From: Acanthaster planci
Lineage: Eukaryota > Echinodermata > Asteroidea > Valvatida > Acanthasteridae
Assembly (NCBI RefSeq): GCF_001949145.1
Contig: NW_019091367.1
Coordinates: 544,061-606,903, forward strand
Direction: 5' to 3'
Length of the DNA stretch: 62,843 nucleotides
Below, piece by piece: positions 21,331 through 31,335 of the stretch (its first letter is position 1; each line of letters opens with the position of its first letter). The translations under genes and the position numbers were made by a program. Below the pieces are notes generated by a model. That model saw nothing but the letters and a program-made list of their open reading frames with translations. It was not told the origin of the DNA and searched no databases.

Positions 21331-24300
21331 GTCTATTACATGCAGTCTCATAAGTATATGGGCGGCAAAATCCGGAGTAGTAAATACTAAACGATGAAAA
21401 GCCTATAGAGGGATTTCACATTAGCGCTCTCTGCGCATATCAGCATCGAAACCGAGGCTCTCTATGTTGAACTCCGTCGCGCGCGCCCGTGGAGTCGACA
21501 CAGTATATTGCAGTATCCAGTTCTCACGTGTGATGCCACTTTTGAACCACGCCCACTGCGCATGCAGATACACGACCATGACAGGTACGTTAGTTCGCTG
21601 TAAATTGCCGTTATTTTTTGTTTGATTTGACGTGTGCCCTGGCACATCCAGCAATTTCAATAACACGCTGCAATTTCCATGGAAGGAAATGGCGTTCATA
21701 GTATCAATGGGGCCTCCATTTCTAAAAGCCACCCGACTGAGCGTCTATATATCTACTTCGATATCCGCTGACACTGACTGACATGGAAATTCGTCTGATT
21801 GAACTTGAAGCAGTACTGGAGTAAAATCACGACTCGCGCTGACATGTTACCGATGAATTTGCGGGTTCATCACGACAGACGCTTCTTATACTAAGAGTCA
21901 AAAGATTTTGTTATGTCCCCGCCAGCTTTCTTTTGGAGGGCGACTCGATTGGTCCTTGCCCCAAAATCCTCGCAGACTCCATCCCAATCTTCACCACAAT
22001 CTGAGTTCTGCAATGAAGCCTCAGCGAACTAGTACACCATGACGGTATGCGCCATACTGTACATTACTAGTGGCGTAAATTTGTGCCGGAATATGGGGGG
22101 GGGGATGGGGACAGGTGGGGAAGATGACACGAAAATTTGAAAAGTGGGGGGGGGGCGAACACGATATAATCTATATAGAGGTCCATGTTCATGATATTAA
22201 TTTACCTCTGTACTATGTACGTTGCTGTAGCAGTTGTGCAGCAAAATCTCTGTTTAAATTTAAATCAAAATTATATTGTGGTTTCTTTAAAACATTTCTC
22301 TAATCCCGCCACAATATTTGGAATTCACTCTATAATCTCTTTTCTGGTACACTTTAATAGTTTGATCTTGTATTACATGTCTGCAAACGATAACATCATA
22401 TTTAGGAGGTTCAACCTAATTAGCATAAGGTCATCCGCAGGGCATTTGGATAGCTGTGCCTTATACACTTTGCGTACAAGGATGCATTGTAACACATGCT
22501 TTCTCAGCCATGCAATCAGCAGTTTCAGATTTGTTAATTTCACCACGATAAAACTTTCTCAATAACCAAGCTGTATTTTTAGAGTTTGAATGTGATTCCC
22601 AGATCATTCCTGTGATTTAAAGACCTTAAAAGAGCCCTTTATAGTGAGTTTAGTTTTATTTAACCCTACAAAGAAACGGTGAAAATCTGGAAAGGTTCAT
22701 AAGATTGTCAGTTAAGTGTGTTTAAAGGAACCAGGAAATTAATTTTCCTTGGAATCACCTTTTGTGTATCTCTGGAATATTTCTTGTATAAAGACTGTTT
22801 GACATCTTTTTGAGTTACGGGAACTGAACGGTGCACTTTTTCAAACATTAAAAATTGACCAAGCATTTCTGGACAAGTGAGGGCGCTTTTGCTGTAACGT
22901 AAATCCAAGAAGACATGGTTAAGGTTAGGCCTACATGTTTTCATGTTTAAATTGTGAATCCCAAACTTGCTATCTGTGAACATTTCTGTGAAAAGGATTT
23001 TTGCTGGATTATTGCCATATACTTAGTAATAAATTGCCAAAGAAAATGAAATCTGCCATAGCATTGGTTAAAAAATATAGACATTTTCTGAGCACAAATC
23101 AGTGCATCATAGAGATTCAGTGCCTTGGATGACATCATAGTTCTGCTCATGAATATGCTAATAGCATTAGCATAATAAAACATCAAAATATGGGTTAAAA
23201 GTGCAAAACCAAAATTCAAAATAAGGTTAATTGAAACCCAAAGATGCAATTTCAAAAGATTTTAGTAAAATTTATAAAAATATTTCTATTTCCTGGTTCC
23301 TTTAATGTTATAGTTTACATACACACAATGTATCATGATCATGTAGATGTACAAGTACTTACCGAGGCTGAGGTCTTCCTTTCTCATGATCATACTTGGG
23401 TTATGATGTAATTAGTGTTTTTTCATTTATCTTGATTAATTTTCAGATTGTTGTATAACGTCTGGGACTTGTAGTTTTTATAGTGTAACGCCTATCATCT
23501 GAGGCCTACATCCAACTTGTGAAGTTGTGTAAATGACGGAATCGTCATTAGCCAGTACCCAAGCCCCTCTGGCAGTACAAGCGTACACTTCTTTTTCACA
23601 TAAATTTGTGAAACCTGAGACAGGCGTTTGAATAATAATCACGGGGCACAGAAAGTCTTGCGCATTTGTTAAAAGTAGACTGAAACAGTCCTCTTGGAGT
23701 CAAGTGCCTTGTTGAGGCAGTCACAGATCTGGTAACGATCTACGCATAATATTGCTTGTGCATTATGGTGCAATAGCTAGCAATTATTTCAGGTTTTCTT
23801 CCATGGGGATGTGCCGTTGAGGAGAACTTTCTATTAAACCGACCACCTGTAACCGATGCCATGGTAATGACATTGGGTCGTCATGCCTACGGTCACTGTA
23901 TGAGCAAAAATGTGAAATAAACGATCCTGAACATTTCCAGTCCATGTAGGCCTTAACAGTGTTTAAGAGACATCTTCATCTTGTTACCGTGTTTAAATAA
24001 GTATGCTATAATTTAAACTTCTCAGGGTGCGCTACGATAGTAATTCAATCAGATGGTACCATTGGTATATCAGCGGAACTTTGGAATTAAATATGAATTC
24101 AAATTTTGGCTCCAGTTCCGGGTGTTACTCAGTTCCACTAAGGCTTCGATCTCAATAAAATTAAAATTTTGCTACAGCCAAATTTAACTGTATACTATCG
24201 TCCCGTGAGGGAAAATATTTTCATAACTATTTTCATAACACTATATGGCTCATTTACAAGTGTTTTGCTTATCAGAGATCGCTCCTGAGTGGCGACGAAG

Positions 24301-25499
24301 TCATGATTTAGAAATAAGGCTGGTCTTTTACATAATTTTACATAATTATGCACAGAGAGGTTAACTTTATTGTTGCATGGCACCATGATTCACTAGTTTT
24401 ATCGCAAACACTCGGGGAGGAGCCATGCTTATTTTGTTTGACCTTCTGCACTCGGGACGAAAGCAACGTTTTGGTTCTTTATTTTGTTCATCAGAAACCA
24501 CTCTTAAGTTTGATTTAATGTCATGGAACAGGGGCAGGTCGGCTTCTGTCAAGGAGGGGGTGTGAACTCCACCTCCACCACAGGGGTACGGTATGCTCTT
24601 GACCAGGCTTTTATTCCTTAGTGGTTCCCCAGCCCAGGATGGTATCAGGAACTATCATCGGCAGTCAACCAGAATGATATTACAGTAGTGAACACAACCC
24701 CAGCCCGGCCACGGTAGTAAACGGAAAAGAAAACCCCCAAGCCAGCGTGCTCTTTCACCCACAGTCAGGCTACTGCAATAATGCATGTACAGTACATGAG
24801 TTGGTTGCATGCATAGTGCACGTACCCACGTCAGAACGTTCCAATAACAATCATTAAAACAGCCAGAAAATACACCTCTTAATAATTGATTACTCAACTC
24901 AAATCCCATTACCAGAAGGGATAAGCTACAAGCTTACCGTCAGTATGCGGATAGCGCACACATTGATCTCCCAAACAGGTAATTTTAGGGTCAAACTGGT
25001 CAGCAACCATTTATTGTGATCGACCTCTGCAGGGTGGAAGACGGAGGAGACTGAGAGCTCTGGTGGCGGCCAAAAATGTACTTAAACAAAGGTATTCTAT
25101 TAATCCGCAAGTGGTCTCTACAATTTACAAATAGGTAAACAACTGATCCCCTTAAAATATCCCAGACAGCCCAAAATGTAAGCCCTGTTTACATGGACCG
25201 GAAGTCCTCATTTCATACTTTATTTACTGATATTCCTGGGAAGTGTCATGAGCGGCACCACCCTATAGTAGGCGGATGTACCCTTTGTTTACACGAGTAA
25301 GGGGCTCTCTCCCCGGATACAGGGGCGTTCATTAAAGAGGCTTTTCCACGAGTCACTGAGCACACGTTACATACATACTTGCTTTACATTAAAGGGCAAA
25401 ATCCTGTTTTCCCACATTAAGTAAAGAGTACTTTAAGATTGTCTCTTTTTTCAATGTTGAGGTCACATGAGTCAATCTTTTGCGGTTGTCACTTGATTC
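21331..25499. other. Intergenic DNA between copies 4 and 5
   Basis: The run 21770-21970 resembles 26795-26990, so the duplicated unit reached several hundred bases upstream of each receptor. G-rich runs occur at 22096-22157. A TTAA-flanked MITE sits at 22726-23301. No further gene was recognised; the open frames lack family features. Confidence 0.5.
22726..23301. mobile_element. TTAA-flanked MITE with 14-bp perfect terminal inverted repeats
   Basis: AGGAACCAGGAAAT at 22726 is exactly inverse to ATTTCCTGGTTCCT ending at 23301, and both ends abut TTAA (22722-22725 and 23302-23305). The 576-base inside has no transposase. A TTAA target suggests mobilisation by a piggyBac-like transposase, although TTAA is itself palindromic and may be part of the repeat. 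Diverged relatives lie at 1790-2300 and 7541-8113. Confidence 0.8.
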
Positions 25500-26480
25500 T
25501 CAGTTAAGTGGCCCCGTACCATCTTTGTCCTGGCTTCTTCTTCTTCCGACAAGAGAGAGAAATGCTCGTCTAAACTGCCTGTACTTGAACGCGTAGATGA
25601 AGGGATTCGCGCAGGAATTGATTGCCACGAGGGAAACAGAAATGATGTAAATGGCCCCGGTGAAGTCCAGTTTCCAGCCAAAGTTAAACATGAAGAAAAT
25701 GACCTGATTTGGGGTCCAACACACCAGGAAGATGACGAACACGAGCAGGAGGGTCTTGAAGACGTTGCGGCGGGCCCGAAGCAGCGACTGCTCGGCGTTT
25801 TCTGAGTGGGCCGCAATCGCGCCGCCACCTGGGACTGCCGGGGTCGAATTCACGCTGGCCGACACTGTTGGGGCGATGGCACCGATGCGATTGGCGCTTA
25901 TCTTCAGTTCTACTGTCATGTGCGAGTAAACGAACAACATGAAGATCGCTGGGATGAAAAATTTGACCACGATGAAAACTATTCCCAGCTCTAGGGAGTC
26001 GTCTGAGTTGAAACACTGACCATTTCTATAGGTGTTCAATGCTGCCTCATAGGCCCCGTTAAGAATGAATCCCGACAGCCAGATGACCACCATTATACCT
26101 CCCACAGACTTTTTGGAGTATAAAGTGACATATTTGAACGGGTACACAATAGCTACGTACCGCTCGCAGGAGACCGACAGCAGGTTGAAGGTGGAGGAAG
26201 TGAAGCAGGCCCAGAGGAATAGATTGAACAGCCAGAGGTGGCATGCTATCCGGTTGTCTGAGGCGTCCAGAAAGGGGTCAGGGGCTGGGGTGTTGCTGGT
26301 TAGGATCAGGAAAAGAGAGCCGAGGAAGTCCACCACGGCCTGGTTGCAGATGAAAGCATTGGTCAGTGTGTGCATGAACTTTACCTTGCAGATAACGGTG
26401 GCTACAGTGGCGTTGCCGATCAGGCCAATCACACCAATGATCGTCTTGATAATGCGGAGGGCAAGCAGGGGCTCAGCCAT
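25500..26480 (-). CDS. Class A orphan GPCR, copy 5, intact, minus strand
   Basis: A 326-residue intronless receptor starting MAEPLLAL at 26480. It matches copy 4 exactly over residues 1-110 and almost exactly from about 202 to the tail, with about 17 substitutions between 111 and 201 (TM3 end, TM4, ECL2, TM5). All class A landmarks are kept: N23, D51, C80, ERY, ECL2 cysteine, CWTPNQ, NPFIY. The end differs: four extra bases in the tail give GTGPLN and a stop, while the sequence for ENQVTTAKD continues in another frame to 25472. Recent duplicate of copy 4. Ligand unknown. Confidence 0.93.
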   Translation of the reverse strand: MAEPLLALRIIKTIIGVIGLIGNATVATVICKVKFMHTLTNAFICNQAVVDFLGSLFLILTSNTPAPDPFLDASDNRIACHLWLFNLFLWACFTSSTFNLLSVSCERYVAIVYPFKYVTLYSKKSVGGIMVVIWLSGFILNGAYEAALNTYRNGQCFNSDDSLELGIVFIVVKFFIPAIFMLFVYSHMTVELKISANRIGAIAPTVSASVNSTPAVPGGGAIAAHSENAEQSLLRARRNVFKTLLLVFVIFLVCWTPNQVIFFMFNFGWKLDFTGAIYIISVSLVAINSCANPFIYAFKYRQFRRAFLSLVGRRRSQDKDGTGPLN

Positions 26481-26570
26481 GGTAATCGCTCCGGTAACTC
26501 GATTTCAACGTCCACCAATGTCACAGATCTCCAACGATACCTTGGTAAACTATTTGAACTGCCGTTCGTT
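26481..26570 (-). promoter_or_regulatory. 5' leader module of copy 5
   Basis: On the minus strand, GTTTACCAAGGTATCGTTGG, GAGATCTGTGACATTGGTGG, ACGTTGAAATCGAGTTACCG and GAGCGATTACC run into the start codon. This is the clearest version of the leader found before copy 3 and in the plus-strand relics. Confidence 0.55.
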
Positions 26571-26999
26571 TGTGCAGTGCAGAGTCTTGAATGCCATATA
26601 TCATAGGCAGAAAGATCTTGGGCGGTACAAATAAACGAAGAAGCCGGAAGTGACAGTGTAATGAAGAGCGTCGTGCCTACCAATTGCAATAACAACACGT
26701 TGCAGTTTTCATCAAGAGTAGGGATTACGTGATTGTGACCCTACATGGCTTTAATTACCAAAAACCACGCAATGGTACGCCTTGTTTTACTTAGATATTA
26801 GCCGACACCGACTTCCATGGAAACTCATCTGAGTGAAAGCTGCACGACTCGAAAGGGACATGTGACCGATGAATTTTGTGGGCGTTAATCATGATTGTTG
26901 ACAGCCTCTTTCAATCCTGAAAGCCCAAAAGGTGTATTTTAATTTCCCTGCCCGCTTATAGTTTTTAGGGTGACTGGATTATTTTTTAAACTTTTACCA

Positions 27000-27140
27000 C
27001 GGACAAGTCCCGACGGCGTTCCAGTTAAAACCAATCAGGCCAGTGATGCCATTTAGTTTTAGAGAACGAGCAGAGGCTCTACCATGGTCCTCGCTCCGGA
27101 GTCCACGGTAACTCCATCCCAATCTCCACCTGCCCGTTCC
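27000..27140 (-). pseudogene. GPCR relic: leader and first helix only
   Basis: On the minus strand a start codon at 27085 begins MVEPL, and a shifted frame continues with NGITGLIGFNWNA, matching the TM1 run GVIGLIGNA of copies 4 and 5. Stops interrupt it. The upstream GGAGCGAGGACC matches the leader of copy 4. No later helix was found, so this is the remnant of a third minus-strand unit. Confidence 0.7.
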
Positions 27141-29639
27141 GACCACCTGTCGCTGATAATGAGCTTTTCGAGCAAATTTAAGGGCCATGTTCAAAGGCTG
27201 TCAATAATGCATCATAACAGACACGTGAATAGGATAACATCTTCAGCATATCATGTTGGGTCGTATATATGCTCGAAAGAATGAAAAGGGGGTTGGGGGG
27301 CTGGCGTGCGTTCTGTAGTGGACAAGGGATAGGAAGGATGTCCGTGGCATGAACCCCAAGGGCGAAGTTGTCCAAGGATAATTAGGAAACAAAAGAGCTA
27401 TCCAGTAAACATCTTAATGTTTCATCTATGCCATTCCGCATCCAATTACACAAATCGAAATATTTCAGAAAGGAGATTCTGCATAATGCTTGAGAGAACG
27501 CATTCCAAAGGAAGTGCCGACTCAGCATGACTCAGCACTTTTCTAATGATGCTTGCATGCCACAGCCAACCTGGATTAGATCTACAGTGTCTCAGTATCC
27601 AGTATTGTTTGTACTATTTTGTTCTATTTCTGTACGACGTTTGATGGTTTCTATAATAAAATACACAACATTTTTACTCTACCGTTAAACTTTGGGCGAT
27701 TCTAGTGACTTTCTTATTTAATTATAATCGTGAAATTTTGCATAGGTAGAAAAAAAACTAGATAAAATCAAAGTCTAAAGTTCCATTGCCCATTACAGTT
27801 AACTTATCTAGGGTCGACAGGAAAAATTAGTCCCTTTTTTCAAACCACTAAAACTCAGTCGTTAATAGAATGATGTCGGTTTTTGTTTTTACCTTTTTTC
27901 GCTCTAAAATGACATTAACTGGGGTCGGCGGGTTCTGAATCCAACTATTATGCAATTGTCGGCCTTTAGGAGTAGGGTTAGCGAAAACTGCGCAAGAGAG
28001 CCCATTTTTTCATTAATGTAGGGGCAAAGTAAGAAAACACAGTGCTCACTGGTTTGCTAAGGTTCAGAATTTTCGACCCCACAGGGCCTTCATTGGAGTT
28101 GTGGGGGATCCGGACTAGTGGTTTGAATGCAGAAAAGGCTAAGGGGTTTGAACGTAGTAGTGGATGACAGAAAGTTCATCCACCTCTCAAATCGAAGCTA
28201 ATGACTCCAAGCAGATTTCTAATGTGAAAGTGCTTGAGACTAGACTATATTGAACTCATTTCAGTTCAAGAACTGGACAAAGTCGGAGTATTTGGCAAAG
28301 TACCCTCAATACAATATGCCTACCGATAGGCAGGCGTACCACAGATGTAGATGGAAATCCGGGATTTCCATTGTTTGACTATTCTATCAAGATTGTGAAA
28401 AGCGGAAACAGCTCACACTAGGACCATTGAGAACAGAGGGACCCTAAATATGATTTTAGCAGTTTTTTAAAAGTGTTATTTAATGTTGTTTTATTGAAAG
28501 TGATTCAAATGACAGGTTTTGACCTGGAAGGCATAAAGAACAGTGATGCAAGGAAAATATTAAGATTAATCATAATACGTTCCAATAAATAATGATTCCA
28601 GCCTAGGGGTGCATTCCACCAAATCGTTGTAGTTCTGCGCGCGAGCTAATTGAAATCCCAAGGGGGTTTTATAATAAGACGTGGCATAATCAGGAGGGAT
28701 CATAGAAATATTTCTATACATCCAGAATTTGAGACTGATAGCTTCCAGTTCGGGGTATTTCTTCTATTTTGGATAGAGGCGGGCGGCTACATTCAGAGCT
28801 GAGCGCATAATTTTACTACTATTTGGGGGTATCTTAAGGGAAAGGCCAATAAAAAATTTTTACTTGGCTAGTCCCCATAAAATTGAAACGAAAAGTGATC
28901 TTCTGGCCATAATCTTGAATTTCCAGTGAAAAAGCGGAGGCCAACCTCTTCGATTTTCCGAGATTCATCGAGGCCTAGGAGCGATATTTCTGTCTGATTT
29001 TGCACCTTTTTCTATGGGCACGTAGTTGGTGTAGTGCAACCACAGACAAAATAGCCTAGGTAAAGTTATCAAGTGCGCCCTCATCTTTAGCTATGTTTGT
29101 ATTATTTTGGAAAAAAGGAGTCGCTATTATCACTATGTTGTATCCTCAACTTGTTTTTATGCATACGGAAACGCAAATGCGAGACCATAAAAATAACAGT
29201 GAAAAATAGTTATTTCAACAACATTTCCTGAGGAGTGTACACACTCGAGCGGCAATTTCTTTTTTACAATACGGAGAAACCCCAGTTGTTTAAAGGCTGT
29301 AATCGTATTTTTTGAGGATTTCTTTTTTCAAAGGGAAGTTAAGCCAGACATTTCAACAGGAAAAGCTTCCACGAGGCATGAAGATAGTCTCCTCAAGAAA
29401 GAAAGTATATGTGCATCCCCAAACAGTTGCCTGGGTGCGCCCCCCCCCCCTTTATCCACTGGCATACGCCGGCTGAAGCTGAAAAAGGCGGTGTCCCAGT
29501 GAATTGCCTGCGACTGTCAATACTAGTCTAATATAGGGGGAAGTTACCGTAGCCATTAGCCGCAGCCACATTTTCAGACACAGAAGCACTTATCAGCCCT
29601 TCTTATTGTGTTTGCGCCCTCTTGAGACGAGATGTACGG
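27141..29639. other. Intergenic DNA between the receptor cluster and HUWE1
   Basis: No gene was recognised in about 2.5 kb. A poly-C run lies near 29440. The rest has many stops in all frames and no clear repeat ends. Confidence 0.5.
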
Positions 29640-29701
29640 AATCGTTCATCCGGGACATTATCGGACTTGCACGAGTAAAATGGCGACAGTTCTTATTGCA
29701 T
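29640..29701 (+). promoter_or_regulatory. Candidate HUWE1 promoter-proximal non-coding first exon
   Basis: A run with AAAATGGCGACAG (YY1-like, common at housekeeping promoters) ends at a strong donor, GCAT|GTGAGT at 29702. HUWE1 needs an upstream non-coding exon because an acceptor (TTTGTGCAG, ending 31251) precedes the start codon. This exon is an inference from the donor and the position; the true start site is not visible. Confidence 0.35.
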
Positions 29702-31251
29702 GTGAGTGTTTCTTTATTCAATTTTCGTAAATTCAAGGGTGATTTCGATTAATTTGGCTCGTGAAGATTTTCCAGAAAAAAATTATCTTCTAAGGATGAC
29801 GGAAGTGTCATTCTACAATGGACCCTATTTCAATTTACTAGAAAAGTTTAGCGTTGGGTGTTGCTTTGATTTTGAGCATGGTCATGATGGTCACGTCGGT
29901 CGGTCATAGTCATCTCTGTCGAGTGTCGGTTGATATGTTGAATTACACGACTTGACTTTGTATTATTGTAACGATGACAAAGTGTGGTCTTGTCAAAGCG
30001 TCGAACTTAACCAAATGTTGACACGTAAATAATGTCAGTTGTACCATGTGAACAACGTCTTGTCGGTAGCCATGACCAATATCACCGGTATAGGACTAGG
30101 CCTACAAATTACAGTGTATCTGGTTAGCCTATGTTGGCTTCTTATTTGAAAACTTCCATTTCCCATTGTTCCATTCCAAATTTGCCATATTTACTCATCT
30201 CTGCAAGTGTAAACTTTTGGAACACATTAGCTGGTGAACCCCATAATTGACCAGATCTGGGGCCAGATAGGTCTAGGCCTAAAGCCAATTTCCCGCTCCG
30301 TCGCCATGTTGATTTTAGTGCCTCTGCCCGAGTAGGCTTAAGTGAACAAAGCTAGAGCCTAGTAGAAGGGAACAAATTGTCTACAACAATAAGAATTGTG
30401 AATGTGAGCATCCATTTGCTAAACGTTACCCAACTTTGTTGTTATGAATTTGCTCCCCTCTGTTAAAATCTTCTGAGCATGTGCACATGAAATGTGAAAA
30501 AGTTTTATGCCGTTGAACCCATGGTCCTACTGCCATGTGCAGTGAAAAGAGGGGGAACCAGGGAAGAGGGCAAAAGTCGGTCAAATTCATGTACGTATTG
30601 GTCCAGTTTGGGAAGGCAATTAATGTCCATGAGTCGCCAGGCCCCTTGTTTCGCCACTTGTGAAAACCAATCAGACTTGACAATAATTGGCAAAATTAGG
30701 AACCTGGCGATTACACGGTTACCACTGTTCGGGCTCACTTTCTGAACAGAAAAGGAGCAGTAGCTGCTAGATAACATGTTTTCAATGCACCTCCTTACTG
30801 AGAAATTTCTAGAAGAAATTTGCTGCCATGCTTGTACATGTTAAATGGACCGAAGTTTATTTTAAAGTAAATGTACAAGATCATTTTTCCTGTGGTATGT
30901 GCACTGATATTCTGATTAACCCTAATACTCCCAAATCCTCCAATTTCAATACGATTTTACATACACCCCAAGGGGGTTAGGGTTAATGGACTGTTGTGTG
31001 GGGCCATACACTCGTCATAAGCCACAACTTAATGTACTTGGCTTCTGTATTTGGTGCTGCATGAAAAAGTACACATTTATTGCTTCAAAATGTATTCTTT
31101 TTAAGTGAAACACAAGTTATTAAGATGTGCCAGCTGGAACCCGTCACTGGTGTACACGTAACACTGTTAAAATAAGGTTCAGTAGCTCAGGCTTGTCAAC
31201 TTCCCATGTTTATGTGTTCACAATGAACTGGTGTTTTGGCTCTTTGTGCAG
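29702..31251 (+). other. HUWE1: Putative HUWE1 first intron
   Basis: If the 5' exon above is right, this is intron 1. It contains one arm of the inverted repeat pair at 30930-30989. No coding sequence was recognised. Confidence 0.35.
30930..30989 (+). repeat. Dispersed inverted repeat, arm 1
   Basis: About 60 bases, including AATCCTCCAATTTCAATACG and ACCCCAAGGGGGTTAGGGTT, are the inverse of 46867-46928 with few differences. The two arms lie about 16 kb apart in two HUWE1 introns, so the primary transcript could pair with itself there. Confidence 0.7.
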
Positions 31252-31335
31252 GTTTTCTTCGCGGTTGATACTTGATGAACGGAACTCATCATGAAAGTCG
31301 ACCGCAGCAAGCTCAAGAAGAGCTCTTCAGAAGTG
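31252..31335 (+). CDS. HUWE1: HUWE1 coding exon 1 (residues 1-15; start codon at 31291)
   Basis: The acceptor TTTGTGCAG is followed by a 39-base leader and ATG at 31291. The frame gives [15 protein letters not shown] and ends at the donor GTG|GTAATA in phase 0. Positions 31252-31290 are 5' UTR. Confidence 0.85.

Noticed and set aside
20805-26634. 145- and 189-codon plus-strand frames at 20805-21242 and 26065-26634
   Set aside because: Both are antisense to the same part of receptors 4 and 5; their likeness to each other follows from the receptor duplication.
29680-29709. A start codon at ATGGCGACAG upstream of HUWE1
   Set aside because: The frame is short and crosses the donor at 29702; the ATG at 31291 gives the conserved MKVDR start. 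The ATGGCG is more likely a promoter motif.
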